DNA of 64,000 bases from the NCBI RefSeq assembly GCF_015832195.1, contig NC_052016.1, forward strand, positions 33,625,129-33,689,128, written 5' to 3'. Numbering within the stretch: the stretch's first letter is position 1; each line of letters opens with the position of its first letter. Made by a program: the position numbers and the translations under genes. The notes beneath the pieces were generated by a model. The model worked only from the letters and a program-made list of their open reading frames with translations. It did no database searches and was not told the origin of the DNA. The stretch comes from Motacilla alba alba (lineage: Eukaryota; Chordata; Aves; Passeriformes; Motacillidae). Positions 24,201 through 36,191 of this stretch are shown piece after piece.

Positions 24201-27200
24201 AATTCAAAATCTGACTTTCTCACATTGCATGCAAGATGTCTTGTTTCAGTTCATCTTTTCCTCTCACGAGGAAAAAGTTTGGTGGTAGTAGATTGGGCTT
24301 TATTGTATTATTTCTGGTTTGGTTTAGAGGGGTACCTTCTTTCATGCGTGGTACATGCTGAACAAGCTGGTTTGGCCCTCGAGGACTTTAATAGTTGAAA
24401 GTTCTGTCTCTAACTCTGCTGTTTATAATTTGCTCATGCTATGGAAGGATTTTTTCCAAGCCCTTCTTATAGTAGTTACTGCCTTTTACTCCCATCTGTC
24501 ATAACCTTTTCATGAGCAGGACCATCTGTTGTATTAAGTAGCTCCTGCTATGTTTTCTAATGTTGCCAGAGTTTCTTCTCTTGGATTGAAAGAGAAATAA
24601 AAAGGTGGCAGTGCTGAATGCTGAGATTTATTTTCAGGTGCCATTGAGGCAGCCTTAGATTCTATCATTAGAAACTGATGCTTAAATGATGCTGTTGGTC
24701 TGATTTTTAATTTTTTTCCCAAGCACTGGTAGAATTACACAAATATGACTGTTAGTGCAGTGTGTGGTGCTGCAGTATCTGCGTGCAGCGTTTACCCATG
24801 CTACTGTTCCTGTTTATTCGTCCTGTGTAAGTTCTGGTTATTCTGATTGGGCTTGGTAATTATAGCTGCAAACTCTAAATGAGTTCAGAAGTCCTGGAGG
24901 TACTTTCATAAGGTGGGATAGATATGGTCCAAGTCAATAGGTCCCCTCATAGGTAAATATGTTGCCTAGGGAGTGAAGCAAGCGGGGGAATGTGCTGTCA
25001 CTGGCACCAGCTGACAGCACAGGAAGTTGTGAGACTGAACTGTACAATGAAGTTTCGTATTCATTAAACACCCTCTATGTGATGGTACGGGCACAGAAAT
25101 ATCTTTGGAACCATGGAAAAATTGGCCATGGAAAAATTGCTTGGACATTTCAGGGTGTTGATTCTGTACCCTGCCTCAGCAGGGATCCTGTGCTTCCTAG
25201 TATGTGTAAGATGGTTTTTCCTCCTTTTCCAAGGCTGTGCTTTGGCAGTTTTATTTATCCCTCTTTGGTCCAGCCTGCAAGTGCTCTGCTCACATTTGGG
25301 ATTTAATTGGATTAGACTGACTTAGCCCTTTGTTAGTTGGACGGCAGGGAGACATGAGAGCTGGAATGTAGCTTGTAGCCAAGGAGTGTAGGGCAGCCAG
25401 AGGTTTTGGGGATGTAAGTCACACTGATTTCTTTTTTTTTTTTTTTTTCCTTCCCTTGGCATATTCCAGATTGAGTTTCTGAGCTGATTTGTTTGAGGTG
25501 TAGAGCCAGGAACATGGGAGAACATGATGTCTTGAAAAACCTGGAAAATGCAGATGTTACAGTCCTGAATGGTATGCTTGGGTATGGAAGGAGAGAACAG
25601 GAGTGAAGCTATTCACATTATCTAACTCATACCCTTACGTTCAAATTAAGATCTTATTTTTTCTGGAATTTAAAGGTTGTTGCTGCAGAATCTTACTCTG
25701 CAATACAGAGTCCCAATTGTTTTGTAGAAAACAAAACCCTGCCTTTGTGGGAGAATAAAAGGGATTAATTCCCTTTCTTATGTTTTCCTTAGAGCAATGA
25801 TCTATAGTTGAAATCCCTGAATATAATACTACTTTAGCAAGCTCCAGTTGTCATCAAATCAGTGGTTAATGGTGCTTTAGGTTGAAAGATCTGATAATCA
25901 GCAAGTCCATTAATCTAAACAGCAACATAAACTACAGGTTGATAACATTGTTGGACTGAAACATGGGAGTCTTACCAGTGGAAAGGGAAACTGCATGCAC
26001 AGTGGTAGGAAATAACATCATGAAATGTTCACTGTAAATGTGACCTAGGTTCATAGCCCACACAATGATTCTGTGAAGAACCACTCTTCTCTTTCGGGTT
26101 CAAATATATGGCAATGTACTCTGCTTTCCTGCTGCGGGTAATGCAGTGAAAATCAAATTCTCATGTATTTTAAATAGTTGGAGAAGGACTGAAAAGTGAT
26201 GTTTAAGAGTCAGCAATTGCAAAATCTTGCTGACAAGCAAAAGTCAGGCTTTTTTTTTAAAAACAAACTAACAAACAGAAACCCATGCAGTGGGATTCAG
26301 ACCAGACGTTTTTGACAGTGTGAGAAATGGGATCAGTGGCTCTTCAGGCTGACCTTCAGGAAATGCCATTTGTGTGTTCCTTGAGGAAGGAAAGGAGACA
26401 TTTATCAAATTCAGGTTTGCCCATCAGAAATGTGAGGTGTACCAACTTCCTCATAGTAGCAAAATGTTCCCTGGTTCAGAATGGACACTTTGAATTTTAT
26501 CGCAAATTTAGTCCTTAAGCCTTGTTACTGCTCCAAAAAACCTGCAACCAGCCCAAAACCAGTGGAGGGATGTTGCTTCTTTCTGTGTCAGTTAAACAGG
26601 ATGTGGGTGTGGGCAGGCTGGATTTTTTTTGGTTGTTTTGTTAGAACTGTAGCAGAGATTTGAATACAGGATGAAATGAAAGAAGCATATTCTGGACTCA
26701 CTTGCTCATTTAGTCTTAAAACACACCTGTACCTTCTCCTGCTCAAATGAAAGCTCCTAAACACCAGGCCTAAATATTTGCTCTCTCTCATGCTTCATTA
26801 TCAGAAGTTTTTTGAGAGATTAATTTATTTCAGTGGTTTAAGAGGGAGTCTCACTTGGAAGATACTGAAAACCTGATTTAGGACAGTCATAGTGTTAATT
26901 ATCCACTTGGAAAAGAAAGAAAATCTTGTTTATAGCTATTAAAAAAAAAAAACAAAACAAAAAAACACCACCAACTACAAACTTGCCTTGCAGACTTCTG
27001 GTGCAAAAAAACATTTTGCCCTTGGTAGCATGGTCTGCAAAGAATTTTTAAATAGAACTGTCCTTTGAAATTTCCAGCTTCTAATTATGATTTGGGTGAA
27101 AGTTTTTTTGCTAGTTCATTTAAGCATTGGATGTTAATCTTGTTCTGAATTTGTGTTTTATTTTCTTAAAAGTTCACAGTTGTAGAAAACCATTTAGACA

Positions 27201-30200
27201 CACTGATTTGTGTATAAATACAAGTCTTCTGCTACCTCTGGAAGCTTTTCTCACTACCCAGGAGGACAGGCATTTAGATAATTGTAGAATTTGTTTATTT
27301 ATATTGTAACAATGAGGTTTGTGTTAAAATGGGTGTTGATACTTTATATGGATTCTTTTTCACTTGTCAGTCTTTTTCCATCTGAAGAATATACGAATTC
27401 ATGTAAAAATGCAGATTTTTTTTAATTAGGCAAAAACTCTTGAAGACATCCAGTATATTTTGTATTTAAAAACTAAGTGCTGAGTAGAACAACAATCATA
27501 TATATCTTTTGCTATCTTGTGCCTGTTCCTGAAAATATAATATCTTTCTTCTTTTTCAGTTCTGTCATCTGCTTTTCCCAACATTTTGAATGTATATCAC
27601 AATGTATAAAATGAAATAATATAGCAAATTCAGCCATTGTGACATGTGATTATAACATCAAATTGAACTTGAAATGCTTTTAAAGGTAGAGCTGACATTT
27701 TCTAAAGCATTTCTATTCGTCCAGGCTTTAAACTGTTTCTCCCCTGACCTGCTGAATATCCACTTGCACACCTTTGTCCTTGAATCTCTTCTGAAAGAGG
27801 CTTAGAGAAATTTTCCAAATGGGTAGCAAAAGGAGATGTGTCTGTTCATCTTGAATAGTTTTCAACGCTGTTTCTTTCAGCGAATCCATTTACTCAAGGA
27901 TCTCATCTAAGCAACACAAGACTGTAGTAGGCTGGCAGTCCCAGGGAGAAGCAGCTGTGCAGCAGCCCAGTGAGACTTGCTGGCCGTGCCAGCACTCAGG
28001 ATGCCTGGCAGGTGGTGTGTCCTCCTGGTGCTGAGCTGGCCACTTCTCCCTGCTCCACTTGCTGTGGAGCAGGGACAGGTAGCCAGCAGGCAGCAGTGAA
28101 ATTTATCACAGAGCCACATCTGCATGGGTGTTCTTAACTCTTCTCTGGTGGGGCTGCTGTCTGAAGGAGCAAACATGGGTAGCTGCTCTCATAGGTCTGA
28201 AAAAAGATGGAGAAACATCACTGATCTTACTTATTCTTTTTTCTGTCTCTCCTTACAGTTGGTCCATTAACCATCACCTTCAGGGTGCTCCCTAGTGAAA
28301 GGATGATCATGAAAAGAAATCCTTTTGTTCAGTCTGGTGGCCACTACAAGCCACCTCACTGCTTTCCCCGCTACAAATCCGCCATCCTTGTGGCCTACAG
28401 GAACCAGGAGAAGTACCTTCGCCATCTTCTCTACTACATCCATCCCTTCCTGCAGCGCCAGCAGCTCAGTTACACTATCTACCTGATTCAGCAGGTAAAT
28501 CCAAGTCAAATGTGCCTGCTGGGAAGCTCAGCTACACCACTTAAGGGCTGGGTTCTGAAGAAGAAATGTGACTCTTCTGATGTGGAAATACTGTTTTATG
28601 CATGGGCTGATAGGAGGTCAGATAGCTGTCCTGCCTCCATGACTGCTAATGATTGAAATACTGTACCACATGTCAAGATCATCATTCTGCTATTAATTGG
28701 TTCTGTTGTGGGTTGGCTTTTTTTTTTTCCTGGGGGTATAAATTTGTCACTAAGTGGTTGTCTGGTTTGAAAGCAAATCAGCAGGAGAAATGAAGCCCCA
28801 CAAAATCACCTTGAGAAAGATTTCAGGTCAGAATTACAACTTAATAGAAAGATTACAATAAATGCATTAATACAAAAACACTGGCTTAAAGTGACAAAGT
28901 CAGAATATAGCCCGTCCCCCTGTTGGTCAGGATGGTGGTCACAGCCTGATTAAGTGATGACTGCAGTGTTGAGAACGGTGGTCCTGTAGAAGGTCTGGTC
29001 CTCCTTTGGGTCCCTCGAGCCGTGGTGGGGTCCCAAGTTCCCAAATCGAGATTATATGTGGTCAGGTTCAATGGTACCTCTCCCAGGACAGGGAGTTTCA
29101 CAGTGGAGTGATGTAGTCGTATGAGGGACAGAATATTTTTTGAGTCCTTGGTGGTTGTTGCTGATGGCTATTCAGTGGTACCAATGAGTTCATGATAGCC
29201 CCTTAGCAGAGACGCTTCGGGGTGGGTGGGACTGCTGCTTCACCGGAGGGAGGTACCGCAGCTGAGTCACCGGTGTGAAGAGAGAGAAACACTATCCTGC
29301 CTTGCCGGGCTGCCTGTTTATTCCTTATGTAACACCCAGCTGTAGCCTGAGGGGTGGCTGTGTGCTGGGCAGCTGCTGCAAACGACCCATCTTTAAGAGT
29401 TTGTCCTAAAATGATGTAGAGGAAAGTAGAATACAGAGTTTGGTTACATCCCACAGTAGCACTTTCATTTTGTAACCCAGGACAGGGATAGCTTTTGTTT
29501 TCCTCTTTTTGAGATTTGCATGTGATTTGTCTGTAGCTTGTCAGTGTGACTACTGAGCAAAACCTGGAGACTAAATGCTGAAGTGAAGCTGGATATTTTT
29601 AGTCTGTGTCAAATCTATACATGTGGCTTGGCCCTGCTGTGGGACAGTCTGCAGGTCAAGCAGCCTTTTGTACCTGACATGCACTGATGTTGCAAAAGAT
29701 CAGTGGCAAGGGAGCAAGTTTTGGATTCATCAGTTAAAACCAATAGTTTATTGGGAGGGCAAAGAAGCTTTTTTGTTTGACCAAGATCTTTTTCTCATTT
29801 GTAAGTTTTAGTAAACAGTAGGCAGGGCAAAAGTGTTCCAATCCTCAGGTGCACATTTGTACAGCAACACTTTTGGATCTCTTGAAAATCCTCCTTCTTC
29901 AGGTGCCAACAGTGCATAGCCCCTGACACAGCAAAGCTGACAATTGTTGAGAATGTTGTGAAGAGGATGGGTGACATTTTCAAAGCTGGGAGCATGGAAT
30001 TTGCAGCCAGTTTTGATTCATTCATTTGAATAAGGCTTCTTGACTAAAACAAATTTTAACTGAGTTATCTAACAACATCTTTGCTGTTTTGGTGAAGAAA
30101 TGTAGGTTTTCTTTTCCAGGTAGGGACTGGTTCATTTAACCGAGCAAAGCTGCTTAATGTTGGTGTCCGGGAAGCCATGAAGGATGAAGAGTGGGACTGC

Positions 30201-33200
30201 CTTGTCCTGCATGATATTGACCTGGTGCCTGAGAATGATTATAACCTGTACATTTGTGATGAATATTATCCCAAGCACATGGCCAGTGCCATGGATAAGT
30301 ATCAGTACACGTAAGTGACTCCATTTGCTTTCTGTGCATATATTCCAGTTGGTTCACTTCCTGTTAGAAAGTATGGGTGGGAACAGTGGAAAACACAACC
30401 TTTATGAGGTTTTCTGTGTGTTAGTTTTGCAGTAGTTACTTCCTAGAAAAGGATATTTTTGACCCAAGCATGCAATCTTGAATGTTCCCTGTTCCACAGT
30501 TAGCTCAGCTTGGCAAATGACTGGCAGGTTTCTGCTTGACTTTCCTTTAAGAAAAAAAGTATAAGGTGGGAATATTGGATCGGGTGGAATAGGATGTGGT
30601 TGGATACAGGTACTTTAAACTGATCCAAGATATGAATTTTGAAACCAGCTTTACTTTAGTCAGTTTTGGGGGAAGGTGTTGGGAAACAATGAGGGGGATA
30701 GAACATGATGGGAATTACACTGGGTTTACTGTTTTGGGGTTTGGCATTCTCATGAGAGTACCTGCAAGTATGCAATTAATGTTTGTGTGACTTGGAGCGC
30801 ACTGTTAGTTGTGGAGGACAGGCATTAGCCTTCAGTAGTGAACTCTGGTTTTTGGTGGTTGGGTTTTTTTGGAGGGTGGTGTTTGTTTGCCTGTTTGTTT
30901 TCTCTTTTAGTCTGCCATACAAGTCCTTTTTTGGGGGCGTGTCTGCTCTGACTCCAGAACATTACATGAAGATGAATGGGTTTCCCAACACATACTGGGG
31001 CGATGGTGGTGAAAATGATGACATTGCTACAAGGTACCAATGCACAGCACAGGCTTGAAATGAATCTAAGCTGGCAAGTGAAGCATAGCAGCACCCTAGG
31101 AAAGGAACCAAGGGAAAACAAAGCTTTCTCCTTTCTGGGGAGCAGAATGTTATTTCACATCCTTGTGCCTTCAGTGCAAGGGGTTATAACTGCTTGTAGT
31201 TGACAAGTGCCTCCACTGATGTTGAGAGCCCCAAGGGAGGGAAGGAATTGCAAGCTTGAGGAATAAGAAGGTACTTAACTAATTCTCAGACAGTGGGGAA
31301 TTTAAGTTAAGTGCATTTAGGCTGCTCCAAGTGTTACCTAATCACTGATACTTGGGATTGAGGAGCACAAGGAATTCTATCTTTTGTCTGCAGTGCTGGG
31401 TGATGGAGAAGCCTGTGTACCAGAGTGAGTCAGTGACAGCAAGAGTTGATGGTTTTTCTTGTACTTTGGTTGCCATGGCAGCAGCATTCTATAGATGAGT
31501 TTAGTTCCAGGTGCTCTGCCTAATGTGAATTCTTCAAGTACAGAATCATGGCTGCAGCTTCTTTATTCATCTTTGGAATTGCACTGTGCACCCTTATGAT
31601 CCAGCACTGAGGCAGGCTCATAGGGAGTTTATAAAACTAACCTGACCATGGAAGCCTTTGTTATTTTTGTCTTGCATAACGTGACAAGTTACAGGGTTTT
31701 TTTTCAAAGCAGTATTCATCTGGGAATTGAAAGCCAGATTTTCTAATATAGAATTCCTCCTTTGCCTTTCAGAGAAAGCCAACTAAAAGAAGGTTGCATG
31801 GTTGTTTAGAGAGTCAGCATTTATGAAAGGAATAGAATGCCAGGAAAATAGATCTTTACATCAAGTACTACAATGCTGGGTCTATTCAGCTGTTCTATAG
31901 CTTAGGCATCTAATTTGGTTTTTGGTACCCAGGGTAGAGTCATGCCAGTTATGCATAGGAGGGCACTTCTTTTAAGAGAATCCTGGAAGGCAAGTGAATT
32001 ACATAGCTCCCAGAATAGCCCTTTCTGGGAGGGAATTAGAGCCTATGTTTTCAGAGAAAACTTACACTAATGATTAGCAATGTTTTGGCCCAGAGAAACA
32101 TGGAGGCTGTGGACAATGCCTGTTAATGATTTATTCACATTCCGAAGTCTCAGCCTTCGGAAGCTGGGAATGAACTGACTGTTCTTCAATGACCAGCTGC
32201 AATCTGGATTTTAGGAGGTGTTCAAGCACTTCTTACCATGTAGCAAAAAAATTAATGAATTGGTTTTTGGCATTTTAATATCCTGGGTTTTTTTAAAATC
32301 TGTTTAAAGATGATTTTTTTTCTGGGATACTGCTTATTAAAAGCAGAGTTAGTGAAAAAAAACTGCCAGCTGCTACTTATAGTCGCCAGACTGCAGTACT
32401 CTCTAATCCAAGTTGTAGCAAATACCAGAATCTGCCTTCTATTAGAAAAAAACAGTATTCTAATTGAAGCCACTCATGTGTTAACGTTTTCAACTACAGG
32501 AAAGTCTCCTGGACTCTTCTTAACAGTAAATGAATGTATTAACAATTCAGTTTTAGTCTTATTTGCAATGCAAAAAACTGCAACAGCAAAGCTAGTTTAG
32601 TGTTCTTGCTTTTTTGTCTCTTTATGGTTGAATGTGCCATAAGCTTATGTTCAGAAAACAAGAAACTGTCTAAAACTCCATGTGAAATAATGGAACTATA
32701 ACACTGTCAGTGAAGTGTTACAATCATCTGATGGCTCTAGCCTAACAAGTATTTTCAATTCTGTAGCCTTTCAGCTTTATAACATTCCTGCTGTATCAGA
32801 TCCCGATGGAACGCAGTCAAATGCTGCAAACATGCCAGTTAGATAACCTCAATTGAGCAAACATTCATTCTTACATTCACAGGAATTTTCTCTGCCTAGG
32901 GGCTGTCCTGTGATAACAGAGGTTTGGTAGCTCTAGCACTATTGAAGGCACTTTTTATTGGCAAAGTAACATAGGTGCTATCAGCAGTGGGCTGTGAGTT
33001 GCTTGAAAGTCACCCAAAATGCTGGGCTTAGAAGCTCTGTTCTGGAATTCTGAGCCTTCAGTTCCTCTTCTGTTATCTAACTGTACTGCAGCTGAGTTTA
33101 CGTATGTTTGTCTGGTGCCCTAATCTTTTATGGACCAGTCTAATCAGGCCATCTGAAAGAATGGCACTTCTCAAAGAACAGAAAAGCTTAATCTGGTTTT

Positions 33201-33810
33201 GAAACTTGGGTCTGGCTTCCTTTCAGAAACTGCAAGTTTGAGGTCTTTTTTTTTTTTTTCTTCCCTTAAAGTTTAGGTGAGGGACCTCTAGGCAGCAAAA
33301 GCTCTGCTCTTAGGAGGAAGTGGAATAATGCTCATTTGTCAGACTCAGGGGAAATGCTCTTGAATGCTCTGTATGTTGTAGTTCGTTCCCTGCTTGCTCT
33401 AATCCCCTTGTGCCCTGTCAAAGTGCACTGCAACTGGGAGCTTTCTAGCCCAAGCCTGGCCTAGAGCCCGCTAGAGAAGGTCATGTGGCCCTGTGCTGCT
33501 TCTGCACTTTGTTTTTATTGCATTAGAACTGAAAATCATCTCTGACCATAAGCCTGGAAGTGGCATCTCTAGTGGCCCAAGCAAACACTTTTGTATGTTG
33601 TTTTAAAGGATTCACTTGGCGGGAATGAAAATAGTCCGGACATCACCTCACCTTGGCCGCTACCGAGTGATGGACTACAATGAAGAAGAGACAGAGGTCC
33701 AGGATCCTTGGAGGAGGTACCTGGTGGAGCTGGGGGGCTACTCTGGGCCTTGTGGCAGGTTGGCTGTTATCTTCCCCAGCCTCATGTCACTGCTGCTTTT
33801 TCTGCTTTAG
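21247..33810 (+). CDS. Beta-1,4-galactosyltransferase family member (B4GALT3-like), catalytic residues altered, possible pseudoenzyme
   Basis: Coding exons are 21247-21484, 28259-28494, 30120-30310, 30911-31033 and 33609 onward, with phases 1, 0, 2, 2, the same as B4GALT4 in this window. The N-terminus has one anchor (FLLFVFVFQAIFILILY, residues 11-27), then DVYTNLS with a sequon. The four structural cysteines (72, 114, 185, 204) and the metal-site DID (190-192) are kept. In bovine B4GALT1 numbering from memory, substitutions are P187A and R191Q in the UDP loop, Y289F, W314D and D318N (YWGDGGENDD instead of [10 protein letters not shown]), M344V and H347Y. Loss of the catalytic Asp and of two metal ligands argues against normal galactosyl transfer. 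The end drawn here is read-through of exon 5 to TAG at 33808-33810 (329 aa); a 94-nt intron is an alternative giving about 302 aa. The usual last exon was not found. It resembles B4GALT3 (VGVREAMKDEEWDC) more than B4GALT4. A decaying gene is the main alternative. Confidence 0.8.
21485..28258 (+). other. Intron 1 of the B4GALT-like gene
   Basis: A 6.8-kb intron, donor G|GTAGGT and acceptor CTTACAG. It is AT-rich, with T-runs near 25431-25448 and an A/C-rich run near 26940-26970. A GC-richer patch at about 27920-28080 has no recognisable reading frame. Apart from the hairpin at 24991-25021 I see nothing that looks functional. Confidence 0.6.
24991..25021. repeat. Short perfect inverted repeat (hairpin)
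   Basis: TGTGCTGTCA at 24991-25000 is the exact reverse complement of TGACAGCACA at 25012-25021. Inside the 11-base spacer, CTGG and CCAG can pair too. Its function is unknown. Confidence 0.6.
28759..29455 (-). mobile_element. Solo LTR of an avian endogenous retrovirus, in intron 2
   Basis: The element is about 697 bp. On the minus strand it begins TGTGGGATGTAACC and ends AACCAGACA, giving the TG...CA termini of LTRs. The passage around 29285-29455 (pyrimidine-rich 'cctgccttgccgggctgcct' and 'catctttaagagtttgtcct') matches an LTR family I remember from bird genomes, probably ERVL-like. The flanks (gtggt and gtagc) match at 3 of 5 bases, so a target-site duplication is not clear. No internal viral genes are seen. 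Confidence 0.65.
33717..33810 (+). other. Possible 94-nt mini-intron at the 3' end of the B4GALT-like gene
   Basis: A GT at 33717-33718 lies where canonical B4GALT exon 5 ends. Exon 5 would be 108 bases here, against 105 in B4GALT4, so it stays in frame. At 33779-33810 a pyrimidine-rich run ends in CTGCTTTTTCTGCTTTAG, a strong acceptor. Splicing would give a tail of R-K-A-I and stop at 33821-33823. Without splicing the same bases encode a hydrophobic C-terminus. Confidence 0.4.
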
Positions 33811-35210
33811 GAAGGCTATTTAAAAGCAGCCCCCAGTCAGTTTCAACTGAATCATTCAGCTCCTGTCTTTACATTTGAAGGGTTTCTCCTAGTTTCCTGC
33901 TTTTTTTTTTCCTATTGTGAAGGACACATGCCAGCTAGGAAGCTAACACATTGATTTAAACATGAAATTATACGGGGAGAATAACTTAAAGAAAAAAATA
34001 CTTCCTGTCTTATAAATAGGGAGATTTCAGTTTGAAGGTGCACTGTGTTACAAGTTCCCAATATTAAAAGCTTGCTGTTCAGTCTGTGTGGCATTACAAC
34101 ATGCCATTAAAATAGTGGAAAGCAATATTCTACTTTGAAGACATGAGAAAGGTGCTATGAGAGACTTTATGAAAGACTGTTTTATATAGAAGAGCTGGAG
34201 GAGGGTGTTGGGTCAAGTGTTGGTGGAGGCTTCTCACACTGGCAGTGCAGATTTCTCTTGATCATCTCAAAACTCAGGTTTCCATAACAACCCTGTCAAC
34301 AACCTACCTAGAGCAGCCTATGTACACCGTGGCTGCAAACTTCTGCATTGCACTCCCAAGTCTCTCTAAGCTGCTGACAGCTTCTTGGGTTTTGGAGACT
34401 CTAGCTGCCACCTCGCTGGTCTCCCTCTCTGATCAGGGTCCAGTCCAAATTGTCCTCCTTGTTTGGAATACTCAGTGTGAACTCACTCTAATCTGTTCAG
34501 TCTGTATCATGGGAAGAATTGTCTCAGGGCTTTTCTGCCTTCTGGAAGACTCTTTATTCTGCAGCTTCAACTGCCAATGTTACCTTCTAACTGCAGGTCT
34601 TCTTCCTCCCTCAGGCCTCCTTCCCAACACAACACCAGAAAAACATGGAAAGCTGATGGAATGAATACATTACAGTTCAGGCTCCTTTCCAGGACTAAGC
34701 ATCCTCTTTATACCAAGATCACTGTGGACATTGGATATGTTCCCCCATTTTCTTAAGAGACTGAAAACAAAAGCAGAGGTTGCGTGCCACACGGGCATTC
34801 AGCCAATCTCTCCCATTCACCTGAGATTAACCCTTTTGCCTTTCACTTTTCTTCAAACTGTTTCAGATTTAGAAGAGGCTCCAGGAACAGAGTATGCCAG
34901 CTACTAAACAGTATGTGGCTTACTGTAAAAATTGTCCAAGTGACTGTAAAACTGACTCCTGAGCCATGTCTGTGACAGTAAGCCAAGCCAAGCTTTCTGG
35001 AACCTTTGTTCAGTAGCTGGATAGCTCTGTCCTGCTTTGTACTTAAGTGTTAATTGGGATGCAAGCCATTCTGTCAGATTGGCCTCTGACATGTTGTATT
35101 CTGAGAAGGTGTTGAAGCCATTTACAGTTCTATAAATATCTTTTGTGAATTTGAGTAAATTTAATGGAGTTATGTGTTTGGCAGTTCTATAGAATACTGA
35201 ATAAGAGTGT

Positions 35211-35216
35211 AATAAA
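35211..35216 (+). terminator. Candidate polyadenylation signal of the B4GALT-like gene
   Basis: AATAAA lies about 1.4 kb after the last stop codon on the plus strand, before the B4GALT4 3' end on the other strand. Confidence 0.4.
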
Positions 35217-35319
35217 AGAGAAAGTTGCCCTGAAACCCAACAAACCAGAGTTTAAATCCCTCATTTTTTTTTCTGATCCGAACCACCACTGTTGAAATTA
35301 TTTTATTGTAGCTGCAAGT

Positions 35320-35440
35320 AATACAGACTGAGTGGGACCTGAGGCTGCCACCTAGTCTAACCTCCTGCTCAGAGCAGGGAAATAAATCTACTACTACAGC
35401 TGTTGCTCAGACATTAAGTATCATTCAAGGCTGAGCTGTC
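35320..35440 (-). repeat. CR1 fragment, minus orientation
   Basis: Degenerate reverse-complement CR1 tail: 'gtgggacctgaggctgccac', 'ctagtctaacctcctgctca', 'gagcaggg'. It is short and old. Confidence 0.5.
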
Positions 35441-36185
35441 TTCAATATAAAATACTTGTGAGAAATTAAATACTAGTTTTTCCTCAAAGTCAAATATGTC
35501 AGCAGTGGAGCTGTGACCCTGACAGGAATGCATTTGTACTTACCTGACTGTGAGACTGACACAGTCAGCCCAAACCCTTGCCTTTGCTGTAAACTTACTT
35601 TCTCTGCCAACTCAGTCTGTAGTACTGCCTACCAGGTCCAGTTATTTTGAGAGTGTGACACAGGGTATTTTGGCTTGTTACTTGAAGATACAAAAACTCC
35701 TTCATCACTGAAAAGCTGCACCCATGCCACTATACTTACAAACGTTTCATTTCAGTCTTCTCCACAATTGGAATAATGTCCTGAAAGAAACTCTCCCAAT
35801 CCTGGCTTCACATCAACATGTAAAGACAGTTAAATACAATGCAGTAAGTCCAGTGCTCTAATCAAGGCTTCTGCACAAATCCAGCAGCACAGTGGAACAG
35901 CTGGTTATCCACAGCCTTTCACCTGTTTCTTAAGCAAGACTCACAGATGATAATGGCCTGGGTCACTGTCTGCTAAGAGTGTGACCCAAAGCATTCAAAT
36001 ATATGGAGCAGAATTTCTCCCCCTCCAACACAGCTGGCCTCTGCCTTTCCTTCCCAATCCCTGGAGCGTAACAGGCATCCTGCTGCAGAATGAAACTGAT
36101 CACTGCCACGGGACATGTCAGCAGTCCCTCAGCAGGGGACACTGTGGTGTGAAGGATGAGATGCTCTGGAGTTCAGTGGACTGCA

Positions 36186-36191
36186 TTTATT
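36186..36191 (-). terminator. B4GALT4: Candidate polyadenylation signal of B4GALT4
   Basis: TTTATT on the plus strand is AATAAA on the minus strand, 472 bases beyond the B4GALT4 stop codon. A second candidate is at 35302-35307. If that one is used, the B4GALT4 transcript would come within about 100 bases of the plus-strand gene's polyadenylation signal. Confidence 0.4.

Noticed and set aside
34229..34350. Possible exon 6 of the B4GALT-like gene, with PMYT at the spacing of the canonical PLYT
   Set aside because: The match is limited to about five scattered residues, the DGLNS block is missing and the AG before it has no pyrimidine tract. It is at chance level.
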